Positions 1 to 9,937 are shown, counted from the stretch's first letter. The stretch: DNA of 64,000 nucleotides from Oceanispirochaeta sp. M1 (GCF_003346715.1 NZ_QQPQ01000010.1:109904-173903), one strand, 5' to 3'. The notes: generated by a model not told the origin, from the letters alone. Numbers and translations are program-made.

Positions 1-534
1 CACACAGTCTGCACGGCCTTCATCGGACCAGAGAGCATTCAGATTATCTTCAGGTACCACAACAACCAGAGGTATGTGGTTTTCAGAACAGACCCTGATA
101 AAGGCCCTGGCGGTATTTCCCGCAGAGGCTACTACCAGGATTTTACCTGTATCTGAAGGGATACGGGCACATACTGAGTAGGCTTCACACTCTTTGAAGG
201 TCCCGGTTCTCATATAGGCGCCTCTTTCAGGCCACCAGCCGTTAAAGGTTATCCACAGATCAGTCATGCCCAGAGCTTCTGCCAGGACCTCACTCTTGTA
301 TGTAACAGGAGAAGCAGAACCTGAAAGTTCTCTCTGAATAGGCAGCCAGTCTGAAAATCTGTAGAGCCCGTCTTCCAGAGGGCCGGCTTCCAGCTTCTTT
401 GCACTGTAATCGGCTCTCAGAAAATGAGGTTCAGTGCAGTCAGGGCAACTGAGGAGAGTTCCCGTATCTTCCAGAATTTTATTACAACACATGGCCTTGA
501 GCTTGTAATGATTTCCGTCTTTTTTTCCACTCAT
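1..534 (-). CDS. Cysteate synthase-like PLP enzyme, N-terminal 178 residues (cut by window edge)
   Basis: The ATG at 534 overlaps the cysN stop (ATGA), so translation is probably coupled. I translated the 178 codons present. A four-cysteine N-terminal zinc-ribbon-like segment (C16, C17, C33, C36) leads into the fold-type II PLP core. The stretch [10 protein letters not shown] followed by GTFKECEA (PLP lysine) and [12 protein letters not shown] (phosphate-cup type) matches what I know of cysteate synthases. These are threonine-synthase paralogues that make L-cysteate from O-phosphoserine and sulfite. Position downstream of cysDN fits a product made from reduced sulfate, such as a sulfonate, coenzyme M or a sulfonolipid precursor. 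A plain threonine synthase is the alternative. The C-terminal part lies outside the window. Confidence 0.72.
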   Translation of the reverse strand, partial: MSGKKDGNHYKLKAMCCNKILEDTGTLLSCPDCTEPHFLRADYSAKKLEAGPLEDGLYRFSDWLPIQRELSGSASPVTYKSEVLAEALGMTDLWITFNGWWPERGAYMRTGTFKECEAYSVCARIPSDTGKILVVASAGNTARAFIRVCSENHIPLVVVVPEDNLNALWSDEGRADCV

Positions 535-2342
535 GTAATATCTCCCATAAGTTCCCAGTTTTCCATAATTTTATCGACCTCTTCCATGTGATCAATCACA
601 GCCTCAGGTCTTTTTACATGCCAGTCAGGGCTTATATCTGTTGTTATTTTCTTACCCACCCAGATAATCTTGAGTCTGGAGGAACCGATCAGAAGCTGGA
701 TCATATCCCTCTCCTCAAAGGTCAGATTGTCAATTTTGACAATGAAGAACATTCCCGCATCCATCATGATATGGGATATTTCGGAGATTCTCCTGATATG
801 CTCTTCCCTGAGAACCTGTGTTCTCCGGTACTGCCTTCCATCTCGGAGGTCAGAGTCTAATCCGTATTTTAAACTTCTGTAACCCAGATAATAAACATTC
901 TTTTTAAGAGTGAATAGTTTCTTTTCAAGCTGTTCGGCAAACTCTTTCTTACCGCCGCCCAGTTCTCCTGTAACAAGGATAAGAGCAGGACGCTGCTGGT
1001 ACTGCTGCATCCTGTCCAGCTCGGTTACAATACCGTTTTCCCACTCCAGCTGTCTCTTTATGAGTTTTTCACCATATTCATTCTGATGATGATCATCCAC
1101 ATCCCGGATAATTCCGCCGCCTGCAATCTCATATTCATCTACAAGGACAAAACGGCTGGTCTGGGGCAGATCCATAACAAGGTCAAAGGCTATGGCTTTC
1201 TGCAGAGTAAAAATACAATCCGCCACTTCGTGACGCTCAACTTTTTCTTTTTTGCTCTGAGCATCCAGTGAAGAGGCATCAATTACCTTGGTAATCTCTG
1301 TCAGCTGACACCTTACTTTCGAAGTTCCTGTCTTGAAATAGTACTCCTTGCCGGGAACCAGAGGTTCTCGTCCCAGCCAGAAGAGACTGACTTTCAGGCA
1401 GTTTCCCACCTTGGGGGGCATTTCATCGACACGACAGGCCAAAGCCCCTCTGGAGAGATAAATCTGCTCATCCATAGTAAATCCCGTTGCCATTCCGGCA
1501 GTGGCCTGTGTCAGAGGTTCGGTATTAAAGGATTCAATGGTGCTGATTTTACTCTTTTTTCCAGATGGATAAAAAATGATTTCATCCCCCTGTTTAAAAG
1601 TACCTGTTTCAACTGTACCGGCAATGATCCGGCGGTTATCATCATAGTTGGTAAACTTGTAAATATCGGTGACAGGCATTCTCATGGGAAGCTTATCATG
1701 AGATTCACCCTTTTTGAATTTATCCAGCAGTTCCAGAACCGTATATCCCTTGAACCAGTTCATTTTTTCCATTCTATGGTAGACGTTGTCACCTTCACGA
1801 CCGCTGACCGGAACAAACTCCACATTATGAAGGTTGATGGATTTAAGAAAACGTGTGAATTTTCTCACGATCTTGTTATAAACCTGCTGATTGTAATCAA
1901 CGAGGTCCATCTTGTTGACCACAACACAGACCTGCCGGATTCCCAGCATGGAGAGAAGATAACCGTGACGACGGGAATTCTCCTGAATTCCCTCTTCCGC
2001 ATCAATAACCAGAAAAGCTGCTTCCGCGCGGGCGGCACCGGTTATCATGTTCTTTAAAAACTCGATATGCCCCGGGGCATCAATAATAATATAGTCCCGT
2101 TGATCAGAACTAAAGAAAACCCTGGCAGCATCTATGGTGATTCCCTGGGACTGCTCATCCTTAAGGGCATCCAGCAGGAATGCATATTCAAAGGGTTTGG
2201 AGTTGCGTTCACAATCCTTGCGGATCTGTTCCAGTTTGCCTTCAGGCAGACTTCCCGTATCTGAGAGCAGCCGTCCGACAACTGTCGACTTACCATGGTC
2301 TACATGACCGGTGAATACAATATTCATCTGTTCACGCTGCAT
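531..2342 (-). CDS. cysN: Sulfate adenylyltransferase large subunit CysN with degenerate C-terminal APS-kinase-like domain
   Basis: This is the GTPase subunit of ATP sulfurylase, which activates sulfate to APS together with CysD. Residues about 1-430 form the translation-factor-like GTPase: [10 protein letters not shown]-loop, DAPGHIEF switch and NKMDL base-recognition motif. A further ~150 residues, starting with [14 protein letters not shown] near residue 455, align with APS kinase (CysC). The P-loop there reads GGGKK instead of GxGKS/T, and the usual DGDNxR motif is YLGYRSLK, so kinase activity is doubtful. I place the start at the ATG overlapping the cysD stop (TGATG); a GTG one codon upstream is also in frame. 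First gene downstream of cysD in a three-gene operon. Confidence 0.9.
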   Translation of the reverse strand: MQREQMNIVFTGHVDHGKSTVVGRLLSDTGSLPEGKLEQIRKDCERNSKPFEYAFLLDALKDEQSQGITIDAARVFFSSDQRDYIIIDAPGHIEFLKNMITGAARAEAAFLVIDAEEGIQENSRRHGYLLSMLGIRQVCVVVNKMDLVDYNQQVYNKIVRKFTRFLKSINLHNVEFVPVSGREGDNVYHRMEKMNWFKGYTVLELLDKFKKGESHDKLPMRMPVTDIYKFTNYDDNRRIIAGTVETGTFKQGDEIIFYPSGKKSKISTIESFNTEPLTQATAGMATGFTMDEQIYLSRGALACRVDEMPPKVGNCLKVSLFWLGREPLVPGKEYYFKTGTSKVRCQLTEITKVIDASSLDAQSKKEKVERHEVADCIFTLQKAIAFDLVMDLPQTSRFVLVDEYEIAGGGIIRDVDDHHQNEYGEKLIKRQLEWENGIVTELDRMQQYQQRPALILVTGELGGGKKEFAEQLEKKLFTLKKNVYYLGYRSLKYGLDSDLRDGRQYRRTQVLREEHIRRISEISHIMMDAGMFFIVKIDNLTFEERDMIQLLIGSSRLKIIWVGKKITTDISPDWHVKRPEAVIDHMEEVDKIMENWELMGDIT

Positions 2343-3223
2343 CACATGTACCCGTCCCTTCTGAGAGTTTCCAGACCACCGCCGTCTTCCTTATCCTGAG
2401 CCCGTCCTGAACGTTCTGCAATATTTGCGAATTTTCCTGTTTTAAGTTCTCTGATTAATTCAGGAACAGTCTTAGCTGTAGATTTAACTGGATGGGTACA
2501 GGGACCGCATCCCAGAGAACGATACCGCTCTCCGCTTCCCTGATCATAATAAAGGGAAACAGTGGGAATCTTTTCCCTCTCTATATATTCCCAGATATTT
2601 GTCTCAGTCCAGTCCAGCAGAGGATGGATTCTGACATGGGTACCGGGGGCAAAGTCAGTCTTAAACTGATTCCAGAATTCAGGAGGCTGATCACCCACAT
2701 CCCAGATATTCTCTTTATCACGAGGACTGAAATAACGCTCCTTGGAACGGGAACCTTCCTCATCTGCCCGTACACCGGCAATAACACCGGTATACATCTC
2801 AGTATCCGTATCCAATTCATACTGATCAGTCGTGTGGTTGAAACGATACCTTGGCCAGCTGCCGTTGAGAGTATTCTTGAGAGCCTCCGACTTCAAAAGT
2901 CGGCAGCAGGTCAGACGGTCCGCATTACCGTCTGGATAAGTTTGTTTGGCCGCCAGGGCTTCTGCATTCTCGCCGTACACCATAGGGAGATTCCACTCCC
3001 GGGTAAGGCGATCCCGGTATTCGATCATCTCAGGTATCTTATAATGAGTATCGATGTGTACCAGGGGAAAGGGAACATGACCGTAAAAGGCTTTACGGGC
3101 CAGCCATAACATAACCGTGCTGTCTTTGCCGATTGACCAGAGCATACACAGGTTCTTAAAGTTTGAGTAGGCTTCCCGGATTATCCGGACGCCAATGCTT
3201 TCTAATTCGTCTAGTTGGTCCAT
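2342..3223 (-). CDS. cysD: Sulfate adenylyltransferase small subunit CysD
   Basis: This is the ATP-PPase subunit of ATP sulfurylase, partner of CysN, forming APS and pyrophosphate from ATP and sulfate. The [12 protein letters not shown]-loop lies near residue 32, and the family C-terminal region (SGRAQDKED...[10 protein letters not shown]) is complete. At 293 aa it has normal length. I chose the ATG at 3223 (MDQLDELES), which matches CysD N-termini, rather than a TTG three codons upstream. No Shine-Dalgarno precedes it. A TTGACA/TATTGT promoter ends only about 6 bases before this ATG, so the transcript may be leaderless. First gene of the operon with cysN and the cysteate-synthase-like gene. 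Confidence 0.93.
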   Translation of the reverse strand: MDQLDELESIGVRIIREAYSNFKNLCMLWSIGKDSTVMLWLARKAFYGHVPFPLVHIDTHYKIPEMIEYRDRLTREWNLPMVYGENAEALAAKQTYPDGNADRLTCCRLLKSEALKNTLNGSWPRYRFNHTTDQYELDTDTEMYTGVIAGVRADEEGSRSKERYFSPRDKENIWDVGDQPPEFWNQFKTDFAPGTHVRIHPLLDWTETNIWEYIEREKIPTVSLYYDQGSGERYRSLGCGPCTHPVKSTAKTVPELIRELKTGKFANIAERSGRAQDKEDGGGLETLRRDGYM

Positions 3224-3228
3224 GCCAT

Positions 3229-3258
3229 ACAATAGGAAGTAGGACCGGTTTATGTCAA
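3229..3258 (-). promoter_or_regulatory. Candidate sigma-70 promoter for the cysDN operon
   Basis: On the minus strand, TTGACA (3258-3253), an 18-bp spacer and TATTGT (3234-3229) stand directly before the cysD ATG at 3223. The predicted transcription start coincides with the start codon. Confidence 0.5.
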
Positions 3259-3415
3259 AACAATTGGGCCTTTGTTAATAAATCTTAATATGCTCTCAGC
3301 CTTCTGACTGCTTCCCCGCAATCATCAAAAGGTCCTCTCCCAACCCTGGATTTATCCGGATTTCAGGAAATATGAGGGAATTACTTAACAATTCCAGGAA
3401 ATAGGATATATAATA

Positions 3416-4651
3416 ATGAACATGAGAAAGATTTTTCACATTATTATGATTATTTTTCTGACATCCCTCCTCTGCGCCTGTTTTATGTATGATGAGCGGG
3501 TGTATGACAATCCTTATGATCCGGATAGAAATACAGGGTCTTATATTGTTCCGGAATATACTGTCTCAATTGACGGGGATACCAGTGACTGGGCCGATAT
3601 CCCTCTAGCGGTTGTAGACGGAAGCAATGAAGAGTCATCAGCAGGATACAGCATGATAGGTGGTGGAGATATAAATGAAGTCAAGCTGGCACAGGACGCA
3701 GAGAACTTATATATGTATATGTCTGTTCACGAAAATTACCCTATGGAACAAGAAGGGATTCACGTTCATTGGAATTTCAATGAAGAAGATGATTCAATGA
3801 ACCATCAACTTGTTTCTCTTTCTCATAATAGTGATAAAACTATCGGAATATGGGGTAATGCGGGAGATACTGGATATGATGATTCTCCTATACGCTTTAC
3901 AGGCTTGAATGCTAGCGATAATGCCATTGAACTTGCTGTTGCCAAGTCAGCCTACTGGGACATTCTGAGTGAAAACCATAGACTGGATTTCGGTGTTGAT
4001 ACATGGTATCAAGGCTACGAAGACAGTTCAGGTGATGGCGGTTTGGATGGGTTCGATTTAAATGAAAACCTTTATGTCATATTAAAAGATTCACTTGAAA
4101 CGGCACCGGTTACCAACGCATCGATTCTCAATTTCCCTACAGGAACAGCAGTTGTAGATGGTGTAATGGACGTCGCAGAAAACTGGGATACAGCTTTTTG
4201 GTACCGTGATTTTACCGGAGATGATACGGGAACCCAGAACAATTGTGATATAGAAAATATTTATATAATGCAGGATTCTGATAGAGTGTATTTCTTTATT
4301 ACTTTCACAGATCCAGCACTCTATTCACAGCAAACCGGTTATCGAATTGAACTACAGCAGAATCAGGGAGTCAATCATACCTTTTATACAGAACACAGCG
4401 GTGCAGCCTGGGTAATAGATTGGGTTGATTACAATGCAACCCAGTATTCAGTTGGTACATCTGTTGCAGGGGATGGCTCGGGTGTCGGAATTGAAATGGA
4501 ATTTGAGAAACATCCCGCCTGGAATGATCTTACAACCGGGCCGATTTCAATCCGGATCATTAGCACTGACGGTGGATCAAATGAATGGGATTCAGTTTCC
4601 TTTTCCGGTTCCTATAAAGCTGAAGGAGATGCAGCCCCTACAGTATTCTAA
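3416..4651 (+). CDS. Lipoprotein with two CBM9/DOMON-like beta-sandwich repeats, function unknown
   Basis: 411 aa. The N-terminus is a lipoprotein signal: positive MNMRK, a hydrophobic core, then the lipobox LCAC (cysteine near residue 22). Two similar openings, SIDGDTSDWADI near residue 51 and VVDGVMDVAENWDTAFW near residue 240, are each followed by beta-rich sequence with xxLYMYMSV / RVYFFITF-type strands. This layout is usual for family-9 carbohydrate-binding or DOMON-type sandwiches. That suggests a surface-anchored ligand-binding (sugar or haem) protein, but no catalytic motif is visible. AGGA at 3403-3406 is the likely ribosome site. The gene stands alone, divergent from cysD and convergent with leuB, ended by the shared terminator after 4660. 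Confidence 0.7.
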   Translation: MNMRKIFHIIMIIFLTSLLCACFMYDERVYDNPYDPDRNTGSYIVPEYTVSIDGDTSDWADIPLAVVDGSNEESSAGYSMIGGGDINEVKLAQDAENLYMYMSVHENYPMEQEGIHVHWNFNEEDDSMNHQLVSLSHNSDKTIGIWGNAGDTGYDDSPIRFTGLNASDNAIELAVAKSAYWDILSENHRLDFGVDTWYQGYEDSSGDGGLDGFDLNENLYVILKDSLETAPVTNASILNFPTGTAVVDGVMDVAENWDTAFWYRDFTGDDTGTQNNCDIENIYIMQDSDRVYFFITFTDPALYSQQTGYRIELQQNQGVNHTFYTEHSGAAWVIDWVDYNATQYSVGTSVAGDGSGVGIEMEFEKHPAWNDLTTGPISIRIISTDGGSNEWDSVSFSGSYKAEGDAAPTVF

Positions 4652-4668
4652 TTATGATGAGAATAGAA

Positions 4669-4700
4669 AAAAGCCGCCGGAGCAATTCCAGGCGGCTTTT
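4669..4700. terminator. Bidirectional intrinsic terminator between the lipoprotein gene and leuB
   Basis: Arms AAAAGCCGCC (4669-4678) and GGCGGCTTTT (4691-4700) form a perfect 10-bp stem with a 12-nt loop. It has a T-run on the plus strand and six T's on the minus strand, serving both convergent genes. Confidence 0.93.
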
Positions 4701-4730
4701 ATATTTATAAGATTAACTCTCAGTTCAAAA

Positions 4731-5792
4731 TCAGATTTTACTGATGATAGCTTCGGTCATCTCTTTAGTAGATACGGGAGTCATACCGGGATCGATAATA
4801 TCTCCTGTCCTGATTCCACCCTTCACACAGACATCAACTGCGTTGCGGATAGCTTCAGCTACATCATTCAGATCGAATGAGATCTCAAGCATCATAGCGA
4901 GAGAAAGGATCTGAGCAATGGGGTTTGCAATTCCTTTTCCTGCAATATCAGGAGCGGAACCTCCGGAGGGTTCAAAGAGGCTGATATCTTTACCTATAGA
5001 AGCAGAGGGAAGCATACCCAGAGAACCGCAGATTGCCGCAGATTCATCGGAGAGGATGTCACCAAAGAGGTTTGATGTCAAAATAACATCAAACTGCAGA
5101 GGGTTAAGCATCAGCTGCATAGCCGCATTGTCCACGTACATATGGCTCAGTTCCACATCAGGATAATCTGAAGCCATATCTGTCACAACCTGTCTCCAGA
5201 GTTTAGAGGAACAGAGTACATTGGCTTTATCTACAGAACAGAGTTTCTTTCTACGGCGCTGTGCTGCTTCAAAACCCTGTTTGGCAATGGCCTGCACCTG
5301 ATCTACCGTATAGATCATGGTATCCAGCCCCATTGTATCGGTTAATTCTTTTGGTTCTCCAAAGTAAATACCATTAGCCAGTTCTCTGACAGTCAGAAGG
5401 TCTACTTTACCGGAAAGGACCTTTTCAGAGAGAGGACTCATGGCCTTCAGCTCTTCATAGAGGACTGCAGGTCTGAGGTTGGCATAGAGTTTAAGCATTT
5501 TTCTCAGTGCAAGAAGACCACCCAGCTCGGGAGTTTTTTCGGGAGGAAGTCCGTCCCATTTAGGTCCGCCGATGGAACCTAGAAGAACAGCATCAGCTTC
5601 CTTACAGATTTTCTGAGTCTCTTCGGGAAGGGGTGAACCTGTTTCATCATAGGCAATACCACCAATATGTCCCGTGGTCAGTTCCAGTTTAAATCCGAAT
5701 TTTTCTTCTACTTTAGCAAGGACCTGCAGGGCAGATTCCATTACTTCCGGTCCAATCCCGTCACCGGGGAGAACAGCTACTTTATATGACAT
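4731..5792 (-). CDS. leuB: 3-isopropylmalate dehydrogenase
   Basis: Oxidatively decarboxylates 3-isopropylmalate to 4-methyl-2-oxopentanoate with NAD+ in leucine biosynthesis. At 353 aa it has the normal length for the family. The N-terminal MSYKVAVLPGDGIGPEV, the substrate loop with TVRELANGIYFG, the VDKANVL lysine region and the metal-binding NLFGDILSDE motif are all intact. It follows leuA on the same strand after 115 bases that contain a two-hairpin leader immediately before an AAGGAG ribosome site. The leader resembles those before argF and aglE, so translation or mRNA processing may be set separately from leuA. leuC and leuD are not in this window. Confidence 0.96.
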   Translation of the reverse strand: MSYKVAVLPGDGIGPEVMESALQVLAKVEEKFGFKLELTTGHIGGIAYDETGSPLPEETQKICKEADAVLLGSIGGPKWDGLPPEKTPELGGLLALRKMLKLYANLRPAVLYEELKAMSPLSEKVLSGKVDLLTVRELANGIYFGEPKELTDTMGLDTMIYTVDQVQAIAKQGFEAAQRRRKKLCSVDKANVLCSSKLWRQVVTDMASDYPDVELSHMYVDNAAMQLMLNPLQFDVILTSNLFGDILSDESAAICGSLGMLPSASIGKDISLFEPSGGSAPDIAGKGIANPIAQILSLAMMLEISFDLNDVAEAIRNAVDVCVKGGIRTGDIIDPGMTPVSTKEMTEAIISKI

Positions 5793-5861
5793 TTGATGCT
5801 CCTTTCTACCAGAGAGAGTAACATCACTCTGGTGTCTTTTTAGTTAAGGCCTAAGGGCCTT
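5793..5861 (-). promoter_or_regulatory. Two-hairpin mRNA leader before leuB (shared leader family, copy A)
   Basis: Read on the minus strand: AAGGCC-CTTA-GGCCTT, an A-rich linker, then ACCAGAG-N12-CTCTGGT, then AAGGAG and the ATG. The block ACACCAGAGTGAT is identical to that before argF, and the CTTA-loop hairpin recurs before aglE. It could control translation or processing; it matches no riboswitch class I know. Confidence 0.55.
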
Positions 5862-5907
5862 TGATAAACCCCGCCGACGGGTATGGCAGCAGGCGGTGAA
5901 ATAAAAA

Positions 5908-7599
5908 TCAGTTCTGTTCTTCAATTCTGTTAAGAGCACAGAGCAGGGCTTTCAGAGAAGCCGCGTTGATGCTGTTATCAACACCTACTCCGAAGTTGGA
6001 ACGTCCCTTACTGTCGGCGACCTGAATATAACAGACTGCCTGTGAGTCGGCTCCTTCACTCAGAGCATGCTCATCGTATGAGAGAAAGTGAATATGGGGA
6101 GCAGATGTAGACTGCAGAGCATGAAAAAATGCGTCAATGGGTCCGTTTCCGTGCCCCTCCAGCTTCATCTCCTCACCCTTGTAGTTCAATGTACAGTTGA
6201 TACCGACATTGTGCTGTTCTTTTCCGTTATCATCCACATCCAGCCGGGCATTGATCTCGTAATTCAGCAGTGACCAGGGAGCGTGAACTTCCAGGTACTC
6301 CTTGCTGAACTCTTCAAAAATATCCTTTCCCTTCAGCTCCCTACCGGTCTCATCGGTTATCTTCTGAATAGTCCTGGAGAATTCAGGATGCATTGCCTTG
6401 GGCAGTTTATATCCGAACTGAGCGTCCAGGATATAGGCGACACCACCCTTACCGGACTGACTGTTGATACGGATAATGGCCTCATACTCTCTTCCAAGAT
6501 CAGAAGGATCGAGGGGAAGATAGGGAATTTCCCAGAAGTCAGACTTAATTGACCTATAGTTGTCGAGTCCCTTCTTGATGGCATCCTGGTGAGAACCGGA
6601 GAAGGCTGTAAACACAAGCTCTCCCACATAGGGGTGACGCTCATGAACATTCATTCTTGTACAACGTTTATAAATCTCGGTAATGTTGTCGATGTCAGAG
6701 AAGTCCAATCCTGTATCAATACCCTGAGAATACATATTCAGAGCCATGGTGATAAGGTCGGTATTACCGGTTCTCTCTCCGTTACCGAAGAGTGTACCTT
6801 CCACTCGGTCGGCTCCTGCCAATATGGCCAGCTCAGCAGCAGCGACACCTGTTCCTCTGTCATTATGAGTATGGAGACTGATAAGAACAGAATCCCTGTT
6901 TTTGATATTCCGGCAGAACCATTCAATCTGGTCAGCATGGACATTGGGAGTATGCATCTCCACAGTAGCCGGAAGGTTGAGAATAAGCTTATTCTCGGGA
7001 GTGGGTTCCAGAACATCCATTACGGCTTCACAAATTTCTAAAGCAAAGTCCAGCTCGGTGCCGGTAAAACTTTCGGGGCTGTACTCATAGCGGATATTTG
7101 TATCAGGATAATCGGCGGCAATCTCCTTGATAAGCCTGGCACCTTCAACGGCAATCTTGATAATCTCCTTCTGGTCTTTTTTAAAGACCACATCCCTCTG
7201 GAGGGTGGAGGTTGAGTTATAGAAATGCATAACTACATTCTTACAACCCTGGATAGCTTCGAAAGAACGGCGGATCAGATGTTCACGTGACTGGGTCAGC
7301 AGCTGAATAGTGACATCATCGGGAATAAGATTCCTGTCGATCAGAGTTCTGAGATAATCAAATTCTGTCTGAGATGCGGAGGGGAATCCAATCTCAATTT
7401 CCTTAAAACCAATTTTTAGGAGTAGGTCAAATAGTTCCAGTTTTTCTTCCACACTCATAGGAATGGGTAGAGCCTGATTTCCGTCTCTTAGGTCGACGCT
7501 GCACCAGTAGGGTGCTTTAGTAATGGTCTTTGAAGGCCATGTCCTGTCAGGCAGTGAAACTGGGGGGAAGGGTTTATACTTCCGATGATCGTAACTCAT
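5908..7599 (-). CDS. leuA: 2-isopropylmalate synthase, long (type 2) form
   Basis: Condenses acetyl-CoA and 3-methyl-2-oxobutanoate to 2-isopropylmalate, the committed step of leucine synthesis. 563 aa. The N-terminal extension (KYKPFPPVSLPDRTWPSK), the WCSVDLRDGNQAL active-site start and the HTHNDRGTGVA metal-binding motif identify the longer LeuA subclass rather than the ~510-aa enterobacterial form. The C-terminal ~130 residues (EEMKLEGHGNGPIDAFFHAL) form the LeuA dimer/regulatory domain where leucine normally binds. AAGGAG lies 8 bases before the ATG. It is first in a leuA-leuB pair and divergent from the permease gene at 7799. I see no T-box or leader peptide upstream. Confidence 0.95.
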   Translation of the reverse strand: MSYDHRKYKPFPPVSLPDRTWPSKTITKAPYWCSVDLRDGNQALPIPMSVEEKLELFDLLLKIGFKEIEIGFPSASQTEFDYLRTLIDRNLIPDDVTIQLLTQSREHLIRRSFEAIQGCKNVVMHFYNSTSTLQRDVVFKKDQKEIIKIAVEGARLIKEIAADYPDTNIRYEYSPESFTGTELDFALEICEAVMDVLEPTPENKLILNLPATVEMHTPNVHADQIEWFCRNIKNRDSVLISLHTHNDRGTGVAAAELAILAGADRVEGTLFGNGERTGNTDLITMALNMYSQGIDTGLDFSDIDNITEIYKRCTRMNVHERHPYVGELVFTAFSGSHQDAIKKGLDNYRSIKSDFWEIPYLPLDPSDLGREYEAIIRINSQSGKGGVAYILDAQFGYKLPKAMHPEFSRTIQKITDETGRELKGKDIFEEFSKEYLEVHAPWSLLNYEINARLDVDDNGKEQHNVGINCTLNYKGEEMKLEGHGNGPIDAFFHALQSTSAPHIHFLSYDEHALSEGADSQAVCYIQVADSKGRSNFGVGVDNSINAASLKALLCALNRIEEQN

Positions 7600-7798
7600 T
7601 GAGCTCTCCTTAGTAGTACGGCTGTCTTTAATTATGTAAATGACTCCGCCTTAAACAATTGGTTAATGGGACAAATACTATATCAATCTACTAACGGAAG
7701 TCTACACATCAACCATTTTTGTAATAATATTTAACGTTGATAATTTTGCATCACTGAATTGCTTTACCCGAAGCCCAGCAAATGCTAAAAGTTTAGTT

Positions 7799-8734
7799 AT
7801 GAATGTACTTTTTTTTGTGTTTGAGGGTGTTTTCCCCGTTTTTCTGCTGATTATCATCGGTGCCGTTCTGAAAAATCGCAAAGTGATCGGTCCAGAATTC
7901 AGTAAAGGCGCCTCAATGGTGAGTTTCAAACTGGCTCTCCCCTCACTTGCTTTCACAAAGATAGCAACATTGGACTTTTCACAGGTATTCATATTGAAGG
8001 AGATTCTGATTATTGGGGGGCTGACCCTTCTAGTTACCGCAATTTCTGCACTGATCAGTATGAGATTCAGTGATGTAACACAGAAAGGCGCCTTTATTCA
8101 GGGAACCTTCCGTGGAAATATCGTCATTATTGGAATTGCTCTGACATTGAATCTTTACGGAGAGGCCATGGCCGCCAGAGCAGCAATGATTCTGGCATTC
8201 ATGCTGCCTCTATTCAACATACTGGCAGTTGTTGTACTCACCCTCCCCCTCCACGGACTGAATGCAAAAGGGGTTCTCAAATCCCTGAAAAGCATAGCTA
8301 CCAATCCTATTATTATGGGTGTAGCAACAGCCATGTTTTTCTCATTTTTCAGAGTACCCGTACCATCCATACTGGGTAAGCTTCTGGGATACCTTGCCGA
8401 CCTGGCCCTGCCACTTGCCCTTATTAATATAGGTGGATCACTCTCAAGTCAGGGCTTAAAGGAGAAAGGAAGGAAGGCTTTGGGATCATCATTGATAAAA
8501 ATTGTATTTTTACCTGTTGTAGCGGTGATCATTTTCTATACTATAGGGTACAGACAGGACGAACTGGGCATGATTTTCCTTATTACAGGAGCACCGGCGG
8601 CCGTCTCCAGCCATATTATGGCGGATGCGATGCACAATGACGGTGATCTTGCAGCCCTGATTGTAATGATAAGTACAGCCCTGGCATCTATTACAACCAT
8701 GGCTGGAGTAAGCATAATACAAGCCTTCTTATAA
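7799..8734 (+). CDS. AEC-family (auxin efflux carrier-like) permease
   Basis: 311 aa, almost wholly hydrophobic, with about ten predicted membrane segments in two halves. It opens with MNVLFFVFEGVFPVFLLIIIGAVL and ends VSSHIMADAMHNDGDLAALIV..., both typical of the auxin-efflux-carrier family, which exports or exchanges small carboxylates and amino acids. The substrate cannot be read from sequence. It lies 18 bases before the PatB/MalY-type gene, with no terminator between, so the pair is probably one transcript and the permease may handle a substrate or product of that enzyme. No clear Shine-Dalgarno precedes the ATG. Confidence 0.88.
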   Translation: MNVLFFVFEGVFPVFLLIIIGAVLKNRKVIGPEFSKGASMVSFKLALPSLAFTKIATLDFSQVFILKEILIIGGLTLLVTAISALISMRFSDVTQKGAFIQGTFRGNIVIIGIALTLNLYGEAMAARAAMILAFMLPLFNILAVVVLTLPLHGLNAKGVLKSLKSIATNPIIMGVATAMFFSFFRVPVPSILGKLLGYLADLALPLALINIGGSLSSQGLKEKGRKALGSSLIKIVFLPVVAVIIFYTIGYRQDELGMIFLITGAPAAVSSHIMADAMHNDGDLAALIVMISTALASITTMAGVSIIQAFL

Positions 8735-8752
8735 TTTCCAAGGAGTGAAAAC

Positions 8753-9937
8753 ATGGATTTTGACCGGATAATAGACAGAAAAAACAGCAACGCAGCAAAA
8801 TGGGATGAAAAGGTTCTCAAGGCCAGGTTCGGTAATGAAGATATGCTCCCCTTCTGGGTCGCAGATATGGACTTTGCCTCTCCTTCAATTGTAATGGATA
8901 CTTTGAAAGATAGAGCCGAGCACGGAGTTTTCGGATATCCTGCAAGTGATAAAGGCTTTCTTAAGGCCTGGCAGAACTGGGCAGAGGCCGAGCACAACTG
9001 GTCTGTATATCTATCAGATATCTGTTTTACTCCGGGAATAGTCAGTGCAATGAGCCTGGGAGTTCATCTATTCTCAAAACCCGGTGATTCAGTGATTCTG
9101 CAGGAACCCGTTTACCAGCCCTTCAGAAATATGATTATCCGTAACCATAGAAACACAGTGGTCAACGAACTTGTGATGGACGGTCCCCGGTATGTAATGG
9201 ATTTTGATGATCTTGAAGAAAAAGCCTCACAGCCGGATTGTACCCTTCTTCTGCTATGCAGTCCCCACAATCCCGGAGGCCGTGTCTGGACAGAGGAAGA
9301 ACTGAACAAAGTTTCTGAGATCTGTATCCGTAATGAAGTCTTTGTCATTTCTGATGAGATCCATGCAGACCTCGTCCTTGGAGAACGTCCTCATATTCCC
9401 TTTTCATCCCTCTCAACAGAGGCTGCCGAAAACTCAATGACCCTTATGGCCCCCTCCAAGACCTTCAACATTGCAGGAGAAAAACTCTCTATTGCAGTTT
9501 TCGGTTCACAGAAAAGAAGACAGACCTACCTGGATGGTCAGCTGGCATTCGGCACACAGGAAGGTTCCGCTCTGGCACTGGCAATCGGTGAAGCCGTTTA
9601 TAATGAGGGAGCCGAATGGCTGATCGCCCTCAAAATATACTTAAGAGAGAATATTGCCTTCATCGAAGAATATCTGGATAAAAACCTGCCGGGCGTAAAA
9701 CTGATGAAACCTGATGCAGGATTTATCGGATGGATAGATTTCAGAGAACTCGGAATGAACCATTTAGAGATTCAGGATCTTCTGCAGGAGAAGGGGAAAA
9801 TAGCCCTCGTGGAGGGTACATGGTTCGGACAGGGAGGAGAAGGATTCTTCAGACTGAACTACGGCTGTCCCCGGAGCCTGCTCCGGGAAGGGTTGGAACG
9901 TCTGTCAATTTCTCTGGCGGATAACCTCATACATTAG
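8753..9937 (+). CDS. PatB/MalY-type PLP enzyme (probable cystathionine beta-lyase / C-S lyase)
   Basis: 394 aa, fold-type I aminotransferase-like. FWVADMDFASP near the N-terminus, SPHNPGGRVWTEEEL, ISDEIHADLVL and the PLP lysine in APSKTFNIAGEK are hallmarks of the MalY/PatB group. These usually split cystathionine or other S-conjugates to pyruvate, ammonia and a thiol; an aminotransferase role is possible. AAGGAG lies 7 bases before the ATG. Its 3' end overlaps the convergent rlmB by 33 bases, so the two mRNAs share antisense ends and no terminator lies between them. The partner permease is immediately upstream. Confidence 0.88.
   Translation: MDFDRIIDRKNSNAAKWDEKVLKARFGNEDMLPFWVADMDFASPSIVMDTLKDRAEHGVFGYPASDKGFLKAWQNWAEAEHNWSVYLSDICFTPGIVSAMSLGVHLFSKPGDSVILQEPVYQPFRNMIIRNHRNTVVNELVMDGPRYVMDFDDLEEKASQPDCTLLLLCSPHNPGGRVWTEEELNKVSEICIRNEVFVISDEIHADLVLGERPHIPFSSLSTEAAENSMTLMAPSKTFNIAGEKLSIAVFGSQKRRQTYLDGQLAFGTQEGSALALAIGEAVYNEGAEWLIALKIYLRENIAFIEEYLDKNLPGVKLMKPDAGFIGWIDFRELGMNHLEIQDLLQEKGKIALVEGTWFGQGGEGFFRLNYGCPRSLLREGLERLSISLADNLIH

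Noticed and set aside
7600..7798. Possible T-box or leucine leader peptide before leuA
   Set aside because: No AGGGTGGNACCGCG-type T-box sequence, no run of leucine codons and no terminator/antiterminator pair could be found.
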